DNA from: an uncultured Tenacibaculum sp.
GTDB lineage: Bacteria; Bacteroidota; Bacteroidia; Flavobacteriales; Flavobacteriaceae
Assembly (NCBI RefSeq): GCF_947502995.1
Contig: NZ_CANNBW010000014.1
Location: forward strand, 80,582 to 144,581
Direction: 5' to 3'
DNA: 64,000 nucleotides
The translations under genes were made by a program, and so were the position numbers. The notes under the pieces are model-generated. The model was not told the origin of the DNA and ran no database searches. It worked only from the letters and a program-made list of their open reading frames with translations. The number at the start of each line of letters is the position of its first letter. The first letter of the stretch is position 1. Below, piece by piece: positions 51,866 through 59,477 of the stretch.

Positions 51866-52081
51866 ATGAGTATTAAACGTTTTAGAAAAATAATTATTTT
51901 TGGATTACTGCTAGTTCTTAGTAAATTAGTCTATAACTTTATAACCCTCATAGGGTTTAAATCTAATTTATTAGAAACCATATTTAATTATTCTATATTT
52001 TTATTTATTTTAATTTATATTTTTGAAATTAATAGAAAAGATATGAAAGATAAATTAGAAAATAAGAAGCAAAATTTATAG
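51866..52081 (+). CDS. Small two-helix membrane protein, possible immunity protein
   Basis: A 71-residue protein from ATG 51866. Two hydrophobic helices (about residues 9-29, KIIIFGLLLVLSKLVYNFIT, and 40-55, IFNYSIFLFILIYIF) are joined by a short polar turn and followed by a charged tail (EINRKDMKDKLENKKQNL). No family is recognised. It starts 6 bp after the bacteriocin-like frame, and both lie inside the insert bounded by the 73-bp repeats. Size and topology fit bacteriocin immunity proteins. Its transcript would end at repeat copy 2. Confidence 0.6.
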   Translation: MSIKRFRKIIIFGLLLVLSKLVYNFITLIGFKSNLLETIFNYSIFLFILIYIFEINRKDMKDKLENKKQNL

Positions 52082-52099
52082 TTTTTTTGAGTAAGTAAT

Positions 52100-52172
52100 A
52101 AAAATGGAAGGAAAATAATTCCTGATTCTATTTAATAAAATCAAAACCACTACATTTTTGTAGTGGTTTTTT
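52100..52172. repeat. 73-bp direct repeat, copy 2
   Basis: An exact copy of 51452-51524. Because it begins with the rpsA tail in a non-coding context, it leaves only a meaningless MEGK mini-frame. It directly follows the insert sequence GTAAGTAAT and is followed by the unique DNA that probably lay next to rpsA originally. Confidence 0.97.
52143..52172 (+). terminator. Second copy of the rpsA terminator
   Basis: The same 12-bp stem and TTTT loop as at 51495, now terminating the two small genes of the insert. Confidence 0.85.
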
Positions 52173-52190
52173 GTTTTTGAAATGTATAAC

Positions 52191-52222
52191 TTGGTTTAAA
52201 TTATACTTTGGTACTATATTTG
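52191..52222 (+). promoter_or_regulatory. Promoter of the small barrel gene
   Basis: TTG at 52191-52193 and TATATTTG at 52215-52222, spacer 21 bp. Predicted leader is about 29 nt. Confidence 0.7.
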
Positions 52223-52255
52223 TCGTTAAGAGTATCAAATTTAAAAATCTAAAAA

Positions 52256-52699
52256 ATGAAAAAAATTTTATGCATTATTGCTTTCGTAGCTTTTGCTTTT
52301 AATGGATTAGCACAAGATGGAAAATTAAGATTAGGTGCAAATATTGGTTTTACAACAGGGGGTAATAATTCCGATTTAGTTATTGGAGCAGATTTAGATT
52401 ATTTATTCAATGCCGAAAATAAAAGATTTCAAATTGGTGCTGCATCAGGTTTATTTGTTGTAACAGACTTTAATGGGATCGTTTTACCATTAGCTTTTGC
52501 AGGTAGATTTGATGCAACTGATAAAATAAATTTGGGAGTAGATGCTGGTTATGGTATTGGAATAAATAACGCCAATAATGGATTTTATTTTAGACCTATC
52601 TTTGAATATAAGTTAAGTAGCAACATTGCTTTAAGAGCGTCTTATACCGGTATAGGAGGAGGCGGATATTTAAACGCTGGAATTATGTTCAATTTATAA
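52256..52699 (+). CDS. Small outer-membrane beta-barrel protein
   Basis: A 147-residue exported protein with signal peptide MKKILCIIAFVAFAFNGLAQ. The mature part alternates barrel strands (LRLGANIGFTTGG, VIGADLDYLFNAENKRFQIG, KINLGVDAGYGIGIN, YLNAGIMFNL), fitting an eight-strand barrel. No specific family or role is recognised. It has its own promoter and terminator. Confidence 0.85.
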   Translation: MKKILCIIAFVAFAFNGLAQDGKLRLGANIGFTTGGNNSDLVIGADLDYLFNAENKRFQIGAASGLFVVTDFNGIVLPLAFAGRFDATDKINLGVDAGYGIGINNANNGFYFRPIFEYKLSSNIALRASYTGIGGGGYLNAGIMFNL

Positions 52700-52728
52700 G
52701 CATACCCACACATCAAAATAAATAAAAG

Positions 52729-52754
52729 ACACTGTTTATTCAGTGTTTTTTTTT
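52729..52754 (+). terminator. Intrinsic terminator after the small barrel gene
   Basis: Stem ACACTG/CAGTGT with loop TTTATT and a run of about nine T. The T run also supplies the -33 TTG of the next promoter. Confidence 0.8.
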
Positions 52755-52780
52755 GCTTAGAATTTAGATGATTATATTTG
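52753..52780 (+). promoter_or_regulatory. Promoter of the phosphoglucosamine mutase gene
   Basis: TTG at 52753-52755 and TATATTTG at 52773-52780, spacer 17 bp. Predicted start near 52785, so the in-frame TTG at 52778 is within the promoter and ATG 52802 is the start. Confidence 0.7.
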
Positions 52781-52801
52781 TTGAAAACTGGAAAACAAAA
52801 T

Positions 52802-54190
52802 ATGACATTAATCAAATCCATTTCAGGAATTAGGGGGACTATAGGTGGTAATACAGGAGATAACTTAACTCCAATCGATGCAGTTAAATTTGCTGCGGCC
52901 TATGGAACATTTATTAAGAATAAAAACAAGGATAAAAAAGATATAAAAATTATAATAGGTAGAGATGCTAGAATTTCTGGTAAAATGATCAGTGGTTTAG
53001 TATCAGACACTTTAATTGGATTAGGAATACATGTAATTGATTTAGGTTTATCAACTACACCAACTGTAGAAGTTGCAGTACCTATAGAAAAAGCAGATGG
53101 AGGAATTATTTTAACAGCTTCACACAATCCAAAACAATGGAATGCTTTAAAGTTATTAAATGAGAAAGGAGAATTCCTTAATGGTGATGATGGAAAACAG
53201 ATATTAGAAATAGCAGATAATGATGATTTTGATTTTGCTGAAGTAGATGATTTAGGTATTTACAAGAAAAAGAAAAATTATATCAAAAAACATATTAAAG
53301 AAGTATTAAAACTTCCTTTAGTTGATAAAAAGGCGATTAAAAAAGCTAAATTTAAAGTTGTTGTTGATGGTGTAAATTCAACAGGTGGTATTGCTATTCC
53401 TGCTTTATTAAAAGAATTAGGAGTTAAGTGTGTTGAGTTGTATTGTGAACCTAATGGACAATTTCCACACAATCCAGAACCTTTAAAAGAACACTTAACT
53501 GATATTTCTGAATTAGTTGTAAAAAAGAAAGCTGATTTAGGTATTGTTGTTGATCCAGATGTAGATCGTTTAGCTTTAATTTGTGAAGATGGTTCTATGT
53601 TTGGCGAAGAGTATACCTTAGTCGCTTGTGCAGATTATGTTTTAAGCAAAAATAAAGGAGGAAATACAGTTTCTAATTTATCTTCTTCAAGAGCTTTAAG
53701 AGATATTACTGAAATTCATGGAGGAACATATACCGCAAGTGCTGTAGGAGAAGTGAATGTTGTTCAAATGATGAAGGATACTAATACAGTTATTGGAGGT
53801 GAAGGAAATGGAGGTATTATTTATCCAGATTCTCATTATGGTAGAGATTCATTAGTTGGTGTAGCTTTATTTTTATCTCATTTAGCTCACAAGAAAATTT
53901 CATGTAGAGCTTTACGTGATAGTTATCCGAGTTATTTTATGAGTAAAAATAAAATTCAATTAACTCCTGAGATCGATGTAGACAAAATCTTAGCAACGAT
54001 GGTCGAGAAATATAAAAATGAAGATGTAAATACTATCGATGGAGTAAAAATAGATTTCCCTAAAGAATGGATACATTTAAGAAAATCTAATACAGAGCCA
54101 ATTATTAGAATTTATACAGAAGCCATGTCACAAGAAAAAGCAGATGATCTGGCAGAACGTTTTATAAAAGAAATAAAAGAAATAATTTAA
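52802..54190 (+). CDS. glmM: Phosphoglucosamine mutase (phosphohexomutase family)
   Basis: A 462-residue alpha-D-phosphohexomutase, expected to turn glucosamine-6-phosphate into glucosamine-1-phosphate for UDP-GlcNAc, the substrate of LpxA. Seen are the N-terminal SISGIRGTIGG, the active-site phosphoserine loop GGIILTASHNPKQWNALKLL, the metal-binding loop VDPDVDRLALI, the sugar-binding GGEGNGGIIYP and the phosphate-binding RKSNTEPIIRIYTEA. A phosphomannomutase role is the main alternative. It is monocistronic. Confidence 0.88.
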   Translation: MTLIKSISGIRGTIGGNTGDNLTPIDAVKFAAAYGTFIKNKNKDKKDIKIIIGRDARISGKMISGLVSDTLIGLGIHVIDLGLSTTPTVEVAVPIEKADGGIILTASHNPKQWNALKLLNEKGEFLNGDDGKQILEIADNDDFDFAEVDDLGIYKKKKNYIKKHIKEVLKLPLVDKKAIKKAKFKVVVDGVNSTGGIAIPALLKELGVKCVELYCEPNGQFPHNPEPLKEHLTDISELVVKKKADLGIVVDPDVDRLALICEDGSMFGEEYTLVACADYVLSKNKGGNTVSNLSSSRALRDITEIHGGTYTASAVGEVNVVQMMKDTNTVIGGEGNGGIIYPDSHYGRDSLVGVALFLSHLAHKKISCRALRDSYPSYFMSKNKIQLTPEIDVDKILATMVEKYKNEDVNTIDGVKIDFPKEWIHLRKSNTEPIIRIYTEAMSQEKADDLAERFIKEIKEII

Positions 54191-54194
54191 TTTG

Positions 54195-54220
54195 AATCCC
54201 GCATAAGTGCGGGATTTTTT
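54195..54220 (+). terminator. Intrinsic terminator after glmM
   Basis: Stem AATCCCGC/GCGGGATT with a 6-nt loop and a T run. The stem core is the same as in the efp terminator at 11213. Confidence 0.87.
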
Positions 54221-54300
54221 ATTACCATACAAATTTAGTAGGATTGTTAAATATTGAATAAGAAATTTAACATTCGAAATTTTTTATAGAAATTCGTATT

Positions 54301-55785
54301 ATGAAGAGTAGTGAAACTTTGACATTAGAGCAGTATTTTCAAAAATTTAGAAACAATATTATAGGTATAGATCAAAAGTTTATAACACCTTACGGTGAAA
54401 AAAAACTTTTATATACTGATTGGACTGCAAGTGGACGTTTATATCGACCTATTGAAGATAAGTTAATTAACGATTTCGGCCCTTTCGTAGCTAATACACA
54501 TACAGAAACATCTACTTCAGGTGCTGCTATGACACTAGCATATCATGAAGCTCGTAATATTATTAAACGTCATGTAAATGCTTCTTCAGAAGATGTTTTA
54601 ATTACTGAAGGTTCAGGCATGACAGGTGTTGTAAATAAGTTTCAACGTATTTTAGGCTTAAAAGTTTCTGAAAACTTAAGAGAACATACTACAATTCCAG
54701 ATGAGAAAAGACCAATAGTCTTTGTAAGTCACATGGAACATCATTCAAATCAAACTTCATGGATAGAAACTATTGCAGATGTTGAAGTTGTTCCTTGTAA
54801 CAATGAAGGATTGGTTTGTCTTGAAATGTTTGAAAAAGTAATTCAGAAGTATGAAGACAGGCCTATAAAGATTGCCTCAATTATTGGAGGATCTAATGTT
54901 ACAGGTATAAAAACAGATTATCATAAAGTAGCTGCTTTAATTCATAAGTACAATGGTTTATGTTTCGTAGACTTTGCTTGTTCTGCTCCTTATGTAGATA
55001 TTGATATGCATCCTGAAAATGAAAATGAATATTTAGATGCTATTTTCTTTTCTCCACATAAATTTTTAGGTGGTCCAGGTAGTTCAGGTGTATTAATTTT
55101 TAATAAGAAACTCTATAAAAACGTTATTCCTGATAATCCAGGTGGAGGAACAGTAACTTATACAAATCCTTGGGGAGAACATGATTATATCGATGATGTT
55201 GAAACTAGAGAGGATGGAGGTACACCTGCATTTTTACAAACAATCCGTATTGCATTATCTATGCAATTAAAAGAACAAATGGGAACAGCTAATATTAAAG
55301 CTAGAGAAGATGAGATTAATGAAGTAATGTTCGATTGTTTAGAAAAATTAGATGGCGTACATATTTTAGCTCCAAATCATAAAGATCGTTTAAGTATTTT
55401 TTCTTTTTATTTCGAAAAATATCATTTTAACTTAGTTGTTAAATTATTAAATGATCGCTTCGGAATTCAAACTAGAGGAGGATGTTCTTGCGCTGGTACT
55501 TACGGACATTTTTTACTAAATGTAGATCGAGAAACTTCTAAATCAATAGAAAATCAAATCTTAGAAGGTTGTAATATCGAAAAACCAGGTTGGATACGTT
55601 TATCTATTCATCCTACAATAACAACACAAGAATTAGAGTTTATCTGTAATTCATTAAAAGAATTAGCTACTAACATCGAAAATTGGTCTAAAGACTATAC
55701 TTATGATCCAATCAAAAATGATTACGTACACAATTCTGTTACTCCAATAGAAAAAGAATTAGTTAAAAATTGGTTTTCAATTTAA
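54301..55785 (+). CDS. Class V aminotransferase-fold PLP enzyme (cysteine desulfurase-like)
   Basis: A 494-residue fold type I PLP enzyme. The PLP lysine motif is FFSPHKFLGGPGSSG, the nearby aspartate region is NGLCFVDFACSAPYVDI, and a cysteine-rich loop TRGGCSCAGTYGHFLL lies near residue 397. The loop is suggestive of sulfur transfer, but no iron-sulfur assembly genes flank it, and it is longer than IscS or SufS. The substrate is not known. It is followed 2 bp later by the M14 peptidase, so the two are cotranscribed. Confidence 0.85.
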   Translation: MKSSETLTLEQYFQKFRNNIIGIDQKFITPYGEKKLLYTDWTASGRLYRPIEDKLINDFGPFVANTHTETSTSGAAMTLAYHEARNIIKRHVNASSEDVLITEGSGMTGVVNKFQRILGLKVSENLREHTTIPDEKRPIVFVSHMEHHSNQTSWIETIADVEVVPCNNEGLVCLEMFEKVIQKYEDRPIKIASIIGGSNVTGIKTDYHKVAALIHKYNGLCFVDFACSAPYVDIDMHPENENEYLDAIFFSPHKFLGGPGSSGVLIFNKKLYKNVIPDNPGGGTVTYTNPWGEHDYIDDVETREDGGTPAFLQTIRIALSMQLKEQMGTANIKAREDEINEVMFDCLEKLDGVHILAPNHKDRLSIFSFYFEKYHFNLVVKLLNDRFGIQTRGGCSCAGTYGHFLLNVDRETSKSIENQILEGCNIEKPGWIRLSIHPTITTQELEFICNSLKELATNIENWSKDYTYDPIKNDYVHNSVTPIEKELVKNWFSI

Positions 55786-55787
55786 AT

Positions 55788-56843
55788 ATGAATACAAACA
55801 TTACAAGGTCTATATTAGAAGAAATTTATCCTAAAATTAAAGAAGATAAGTTATTTGGAAAGTGGATAACTCTTTCAGATGTAGAACCATTAATACAATT
55901 ACTTAATAAAGAGATATTTAAAATTGAATTGTTAGGTGAATCTGAAGAGAAAAGAAACATTTATAAATTAAAATTAGGCACAGGAACTAAAAAAATCATG
56001 ATTTGGAGTCAAATGCATGGTAATGAAAGTACTGGTACAAAAGCACTTTTTGATTTATTTAAATTTTTCGAAACCTACCCAGATCATCATATTACGAAAA
56101 CAATATTAAGTAATTGTTCTATAACAATTATACCGATGTTAAATCCAGATGGATCTTTAGCGTATACAAGAGTTAATGCTAAAGAAGTTGATTTAAATCG
56201 TGATGCTGTAGATTTAGAAGCTTGTGAAAGTATCTTATTAAGAAATACACTAGATAAATTCAATCCTAAATTTTGCTTCAATTTACATGATCAAAGAACC
56301 ATTTTTGGAGTAGAAGGGAAAAATCAACCGGCTACAATTTCTTTCTTAGCACCTTCTGAAGAAGAAACTAGAAAAATTACAGCGGGTAGAAAAGAAACGA
56401 TGAATGTAATCATTGCAATGAATGAATTATTACAAACAATTATTCCAAATCAAGTAGGTAGATATACAGACGAATTTTATCCAACAGCAACTGGCGATAA
56501 TTTTCAAAAGTTAGGTCATAATACTATTCTTATTGAAGCTGGGCATTACAAAGATGATTACAATAGGGAAGAAGTACGAAAATTCAATTTTTATGCTTTA
56601 CTAAAAGGATTATATTATATTTCTTCAACTGAAGATTTTTCTGAACACGAAGCTTATTTTGAAATTCCTAATAATAACAAGCAATTTTTTGATGTAATTC
56701 ATAGACATAATGATAAAGATGATGTAGCGTATCAGTATGAAGATAAAATTATAGATAACCAATTCGTTTCTACGTTAAAAAAACATCAAGAAGGAAATTT
56801 AAAAGGACATATTGGACACAACGAAATCGTTTTCGAGTATTAA
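55788..56843 (+). CDS. M14-family zinc carboxypeptidase-like protein
   Basis: A 351-residue protein of the M14 fold. Zinc and substrate motifs are visible: IWSQMHGNESTGTKAL (His and Glu ligands), PMLNPDGSLAYTRVNAKEVD with LNRDAV, and FNLHDQRTIFGV (third ligand). There is no signal peptide, so it acts in the cytoplasm, unlike secreted carboxypeptidases; an acylase or amidase role like succinylglutamate desuccinylase is possible. ATG 55788 is chosen over an upstream start that would overlap the preceding gene. Confidence 0.87.
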   Translation: MNTNITRSILEEIYPKIKEDKLFGKWITLSDVEPLIQLLNKEIFKIELLGESEEKRNIYKLKLGTGTKKIMIWSQMHGNESTGTKALFDLFKFFETYPDHHITKTILSNCSITIIPMLNPDGSLAYTRVNAKEVDLNRDAVDLEACESILLRNTLDKFNPKFCFNLHDQRTIFGVEGKNQPATISFLAPSEEETRKITAGRKETMNVIIAMNELLQTIIPNQVGRYTDEFYPTATGDNFQKLGHNTILIEAGHYKDDYNREEVRKFNFYALLKGLYYISSTEDFSEHEAYFEIPNNNKQFFDVIHRHNDKDDVAYQYEDKIIDNQFVSTLKKHQEGNLKGHIGHNEIVFEY

Positions 56844-56882
56844 TTTTTTATTAAATGTTTAATTTTTCAAGCCTAACTGTTG

Positions 56883-56911
56883 TTGTTTATTAAAAATAAT
56901 TCATATTTTTG
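56883..56911 (+). promoter_or_regulatory. Promoter of the Lrp/AsnC regulator gene
   Basis: TTG at 56883-56885 and TATTTTTG at 56904-56911, spacer 18 bp. Leader about 22 nt. Confidence 0.72.
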
Positions 56912-56937
56912 CCCAATACTATGAATAAAATTAAAAA

Positions 56938-57417
56938 ATGAAGAAATTTGTATTAGACGAAATCGATCATCAAATATTAGATATTTTAATCGAAAATGCT
57001 AGAACTCCATTTACTGATATTGCAAAAAAATTATTAGTATCTGCAGGTACAATTCACGTACGTGTAAAGAAAATGGAAGATGAAGGAATTATACAAGGGT
57101 CTACTTTAACATTAGATTACGAGAAAATGGGTTATGCGTTTATAGCTCACGTTGGTATTTTCTTAGAAAAAACGTCAATGACTCAGCATGTTATTGATAA
57201 TTTACGTTTAATACCAAACGTAACTGTAGCTTATGTTACTGCAGGAAAGTATAATATTTTCTGTAAAGTAAGAGCTAAAGACACTAATGACGCGAAAGAC
57301 ATTATCTACAAGATTGATGAGATTCATGGTGTAAATAGAACGGAAACAATGATTTCTCTAGAAGAAAGCATTAATGATAAAAAGCGTATGATGCACGCTA
57401 TTTTCCAAGACTTTTAA
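56938..57417 (+). CDS. Lrp/AsnC-family transcriptional regulator
   Basis: A 159-residue regulator. The N-terminal helix-turn-helix (DEIDHQILDILIENARTPFT, LLVSAGTIHVRVKKMEDEGI) is followed by an AsnC-type ligand-binding/oligomer domain (MGYAFIAHVGIFLEKTSM, NVTVAYVTAGKYNIFCKVRA). Such proteins respond to amino acids. It is monocistronic and downstream of two possibly amino-acid-related enzymes on the same strand. Confidence 0.94.
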   Translation: MKKFVLDEIDHQILDILIENARTPFTDIAKKLLVSAGTIHVRVKKMEDEGIIQGSTLTLDYEKMGYAFIAHVGIFLEKTSMTQHVIDNLRLIPNVTVAYVTAGKYNIFCKVRAKDTNDAKDIIYKIDEIHGVNRTETMISLEESINDKKRMMHAIFQDF

Positions 57418-57440
57418 ATAGAAACTTTCAAATAGTATAC

Positions 57441-57472
57441 AACCGTCTAAATTTTTATTTAGGCGGTTTTTT
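57441..57472 (+). terminator. Intrinsic terminator after the Lrp gene
   Basis: An 11-bp stem AACCGTCTAAA/TTTAGGCGGTT (one G-U pair), a short T-rich loop and a T run that ends in the G of the next -33 TTG. Confidence 0.85.
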
Positions 57473-57495
57473 GTTTTATGAATATTGTAAATTTG
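57471..57495 (+). promoter_or_regulatory. Promoter of the pseudouridine synthase gene
   Basis: TAAATTTG at 57488-57495 matches TAnnTTTG. TTG at 57471-57473 could be the -33 element, with a short 14-bp spacer. Confidence 0.55.
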
Positions 57496-57520
57496 CCATC
57501 TTTAATTGTAAAAACTTATT

Positions 57521-58219
57521 ATGTCTGTAGAAATAATTTATGAAGATGATTTTTGTTTGGTAGTCACAAAACCTAATGATGTTGTTGTTCATCATGCATA
57601 TCATTCAAGAAATGTAAGAGAAGAAGATTCTCTACTACAATTATTAGATCAACAATTTCAACAAAAATTTTATCCTGTTCATAGGTTAGACAGACGAACT
57701 TCTGGAATTATTCTCTTAACTAAAGAAACACAATACGTTTCTAAGTTTCAACAGTTATTTACTGATAATCAAATTGAAAAAAAGTATTTAGGAGTAGTAA
57801 GAGGTTTTGGACCAGAAACAAGAATTATTGATTCTCCTGTAAAAGGAAAAGACAGTAACGTCCACAAAGAAGCAGAAACTCATTTAAAAACATTACAGAA
57901 TATAACTTTAAATATACCTGTAAAACCTTACGATACTTCTAGGTATAGCTTAGTTGAATTATCTCCTAAAACAGGACGTTTACATCAATTAAGGATACAT
58001 ATGAATAAAATTAGTCATCCTCTTTTAGGAGACGGAAAATATGGAGATAAAAACCATAATGCAATGTTTGACAATAATTTTAATTGGACTAATTTATTCT
58101 TACATGCTATCTCTTTAGACTTTACGCATCCATTTACTGACGAAAAGCTAAGTTTAAAATCAAGCTTACCAGAAAATTGGAAAGCTCTTTTTAATGAATT
58201 TAATTGGAGTTACAAGTAA
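57521..58219 (+). CDS. truC: RluA-family pseudouridine synthase (TruC-like)
   Basis: A 232-residue pseudouridine synthase. The catalytic aspartate lies in YPVHRLDRRTSGIILL; IEKKYLGVVRG and KTGRLHQLRIHMNKISHPLL are family signatures. It has no S4 domain, and its length fits TruC, which modifies U65 of some tRNAs; another RNA target is possible. It is transcribed alone. Confidence 0.88.
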   Translation: MSVEIIYEDDFCLVVTKPNDVVVHHAYHSRNVREEDSLLQLLDQQFQQKFYPVHRLDRRTSGIILLTKETQYVSKFQQLFTDNQIEKKYLGVVRGFGPETRIIDSPVKGKDSNVHKEAETHLKTLQNITLNIPVKPYDTSRYSLVELSPKTGRLHQLRIHMNKISHPLLGDGKYGDKNHNAMFDNNFNWTNLFLHAISLDFTHPFTDEKLSLKSSLPENWKALFNEFNWSYK

Positions 58220-58270
58220 AACTCAATTTTCATTAGTACTCTTAAAATTGAAAACTAACTTATAAAAAGA

Positions 58271-58290
58271 TTCATTCGTCTATTGATGAA
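58271..58290. promoter_or_regulatory. Shared upstream palindrome, copy in front of the first Hsp20-like gene
   Basis: Arms TTCAT (58271-58275) and ATGAA (58286-58290) enclose TCGTCTATTG. The segment ATTCGTCTAtTGATgA also occurs before the paralogue at the same distance (motif start 90 bp before the ATG here, 92 bp there). Confidence 0.55.
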
Positions 58291-58360
58291 TGATCTTTTC
58301 TCTTTTCAGATTTATATTGAATATACATTCTAATTATTTATTCATATAAATCTTACAACA

Positions 58361-58738
58361 ATGTATGCAACTAAATTTAATAATGAATTAACTCCTTGGA
58401 TAACTAATGACTTTATTAAGTTTAACGATTATTTTCTTAGAAATAATGATTATCTGCCTCCTTTGACTATTATTGAAAATAAAGATGATTATTCTATTAA
58501 ACTAATTTTTTCAGGTTCTTGTAAATGGATGTTTAGAGTATATTGGGAAGATGATTTAGTGGTTATTTGTGGTCAGCGTGAAAATACCAACAAAGATAAG
58601 CCTAAACCACCAATAAAAGTTATTCAAGCTTTTAAAAGAATTATTGTAATTCCTAAAAACCTTGAAAAGACTGAGGAAATTCATTACCAATTTACAAATT
58701 GTAGCTTATCTTTTAAACTTTATAAAAAGCTCAAATAA
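58361..58738 (+). CDS. Divergent Hsp20/alpha-crystallin-like protein, paralogue 1
   Basis: A 125-residue cytoplasmic protein. The central part reads like a small heat-shock domain: DDYSIKLIFSGSCKWMFRVY for strands 2-3, WEDDLVVICGQREN for the strand with the I-x-G-x-R hallmark, and AFKRIIVIPKNLEKTEEIHY for the F-x-R-x-x-x-L/I-P segment. The usual N-G-V-L strand is replaced by NCSLSFKL. It starts MYATKFNNELTPWITNDFIK, unlike typical Hsp20 arms. It is about 50% identical by eye to the gene at 58943. A chaperone role is inferred from the pattern only. Confidence 0.65.
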   Translation: MYATKFNNELTPWITNDFIKFNDYFLRNNDYLPPLTIIENKDDYSIKLIFSGSCKWMFRVYWEDDLVVICGQRENTNKDKPKPPIKVIQAFKRIIVIPKNLEKTEEIHYQFTNCSLSFKLYKKLK

Positions 58739-58850
58739 AAAAGATTATATTCAATTTGTTAATTAACTTTTTAGGCTTCAGAATTATATAAAATAGCAAA
58801 AAGCAAATATCGTTTATACCTAAAAAACTGACATTGAACGATTAAAATTG

Positions 58851-58870
58851 TTTATTCGTCTAATGATAAG
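58851..58870. promoter_or_regulatory. Shared upstream palindrome, copy in front of the second Hsp20-like gene
   Basis: TTTAT (58851-58855) and ATAAG (58866-58870) enclose TCGTCTAATG. Compared with the first copy, the C-G pair in the arms is changed to T-A on both sides, keeping the pairing. Confidence 0.5.
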
Positions 58871-58876
58871 TGTTTT

Positions 58877-58927
58877 TTAACTATTAGTTAATTATCTTCA
58901 AACTGCTTCTAAGTTATTAGTTAATTA
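58877..58927. repeat. Palindrome and direct repeats upstream of the second Hsp20-like gene
   Basis: TTAACTATTAGTTAA (58877-58891) is a 15-bp perfect palindrome about a central T. ATTAGTTAATTA occurs at 58883-58894 and again at 58916-58927, 33 bp apart (about three helical turns). The second copy ends 15 bp before the start codon. The first paralogue lacks these sites. Confidence 0.5.
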
Positions 58928-58942
58928 AACACTTTTTAGTTT

Positions 58943-59326
58943 ATGTATACTACTAAATTTAATCAAGATTTAACGCCTTGGGTAACTAATGATTACATTA
59001 AGTTCAGTAATTACTTTCTTAGAAACAACGATTATTTACCCCCGTTATCGATCAATGAAACTGAAGAAAATTATTCAGTTAAATTAACTTTTTCTAATTC
59101 TCTTAAATGGAAAATTAGAGTATTTTGGGAAGACAATATGCTCGCCATTTGTGGAGAACGTCAAGTGCAAAAAGGACAATCACGACGCTCTAAAATAGCA
59201 CAAGCTTTTAAACGTATTATAGTTCTTCCTGAGAATATTATTTCTAATGATGGAATTAACTATGAATTTATTAATTGTCAATTAAGATTTAATCTTGACA
59301 AACAACAGCTTAAAAAGTATGCCTAA
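58943..59326 (+). CDS. Divergent Hsp20/alpha-crystallin-like protein, paralogue 2
   Basis: A 127-residue tandem paralogue of the gene at 58361, with the same start (MYTTKFNQDLTPWVTNDYIK) and NNDYLPPLSI block. The Hsp20-like core is clearer here: ENYSVKLTFSNSLKWKIRVF, EDNMLAICGERQVQKGQS, AFKRIIVLPENIISNDGINY, then NCQLRFNLDKQ in place of the usual N-G-x-L strand. Separate leaders suggest the two genes are expressed separately, perhaps under one regulator that recognises the shared palindrome. Confidence 0.68.
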   Translation: MYTTKFNQDLTPWVTNDYIKFSNYFLRNNDYLPPLSINETEENYSVKLTFSNSLKWKIRVFWEDNMLAICGERQVQKGQSRRSKIAQAFKRIIVLPENIISNDGINYEFINCQLRFNLDKQQLKKYA

Positions 59327-59438
59327 CTGATATTTATCATATCTTGAATTCATAAATTTCACTAATTTAATCTCATATTAATTAATGGAAGAAAGGGATA
59401 TCGATTTAATTAATTTAGGTACTTAAAACCTGTTAGAA

Positions 59439-59477
59439 TAAGCTTCTTTATTATTAAATAGAGAAGCTTAATTTTTT
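59439..59477 (+). terminator. Probable terminator after the Hsp20-like pair
   Basis: Arms TAAGCTTCT (59439-59447) and AGAAGCTTA (59462-59470), a 14-nt loop and a T run 59472-59477 on the plus strand. It overlaps the stop of the convergent kinase gene. Confidence 0.6.

Noticed and set aside
51495..52172. Treating the two identical rpsA terminators as an assembly artefact
   Set aside because: The 575 bp between them is unique sequence with coherent small frames, and the flanks differ after the repeat, which an artificial duplication would not produce.
59385..59426. 13-codon plus-strand frame MEERDIDLINLGT
   Set aside because: Too short, no promoter of its own, and it lies just before a terminator.
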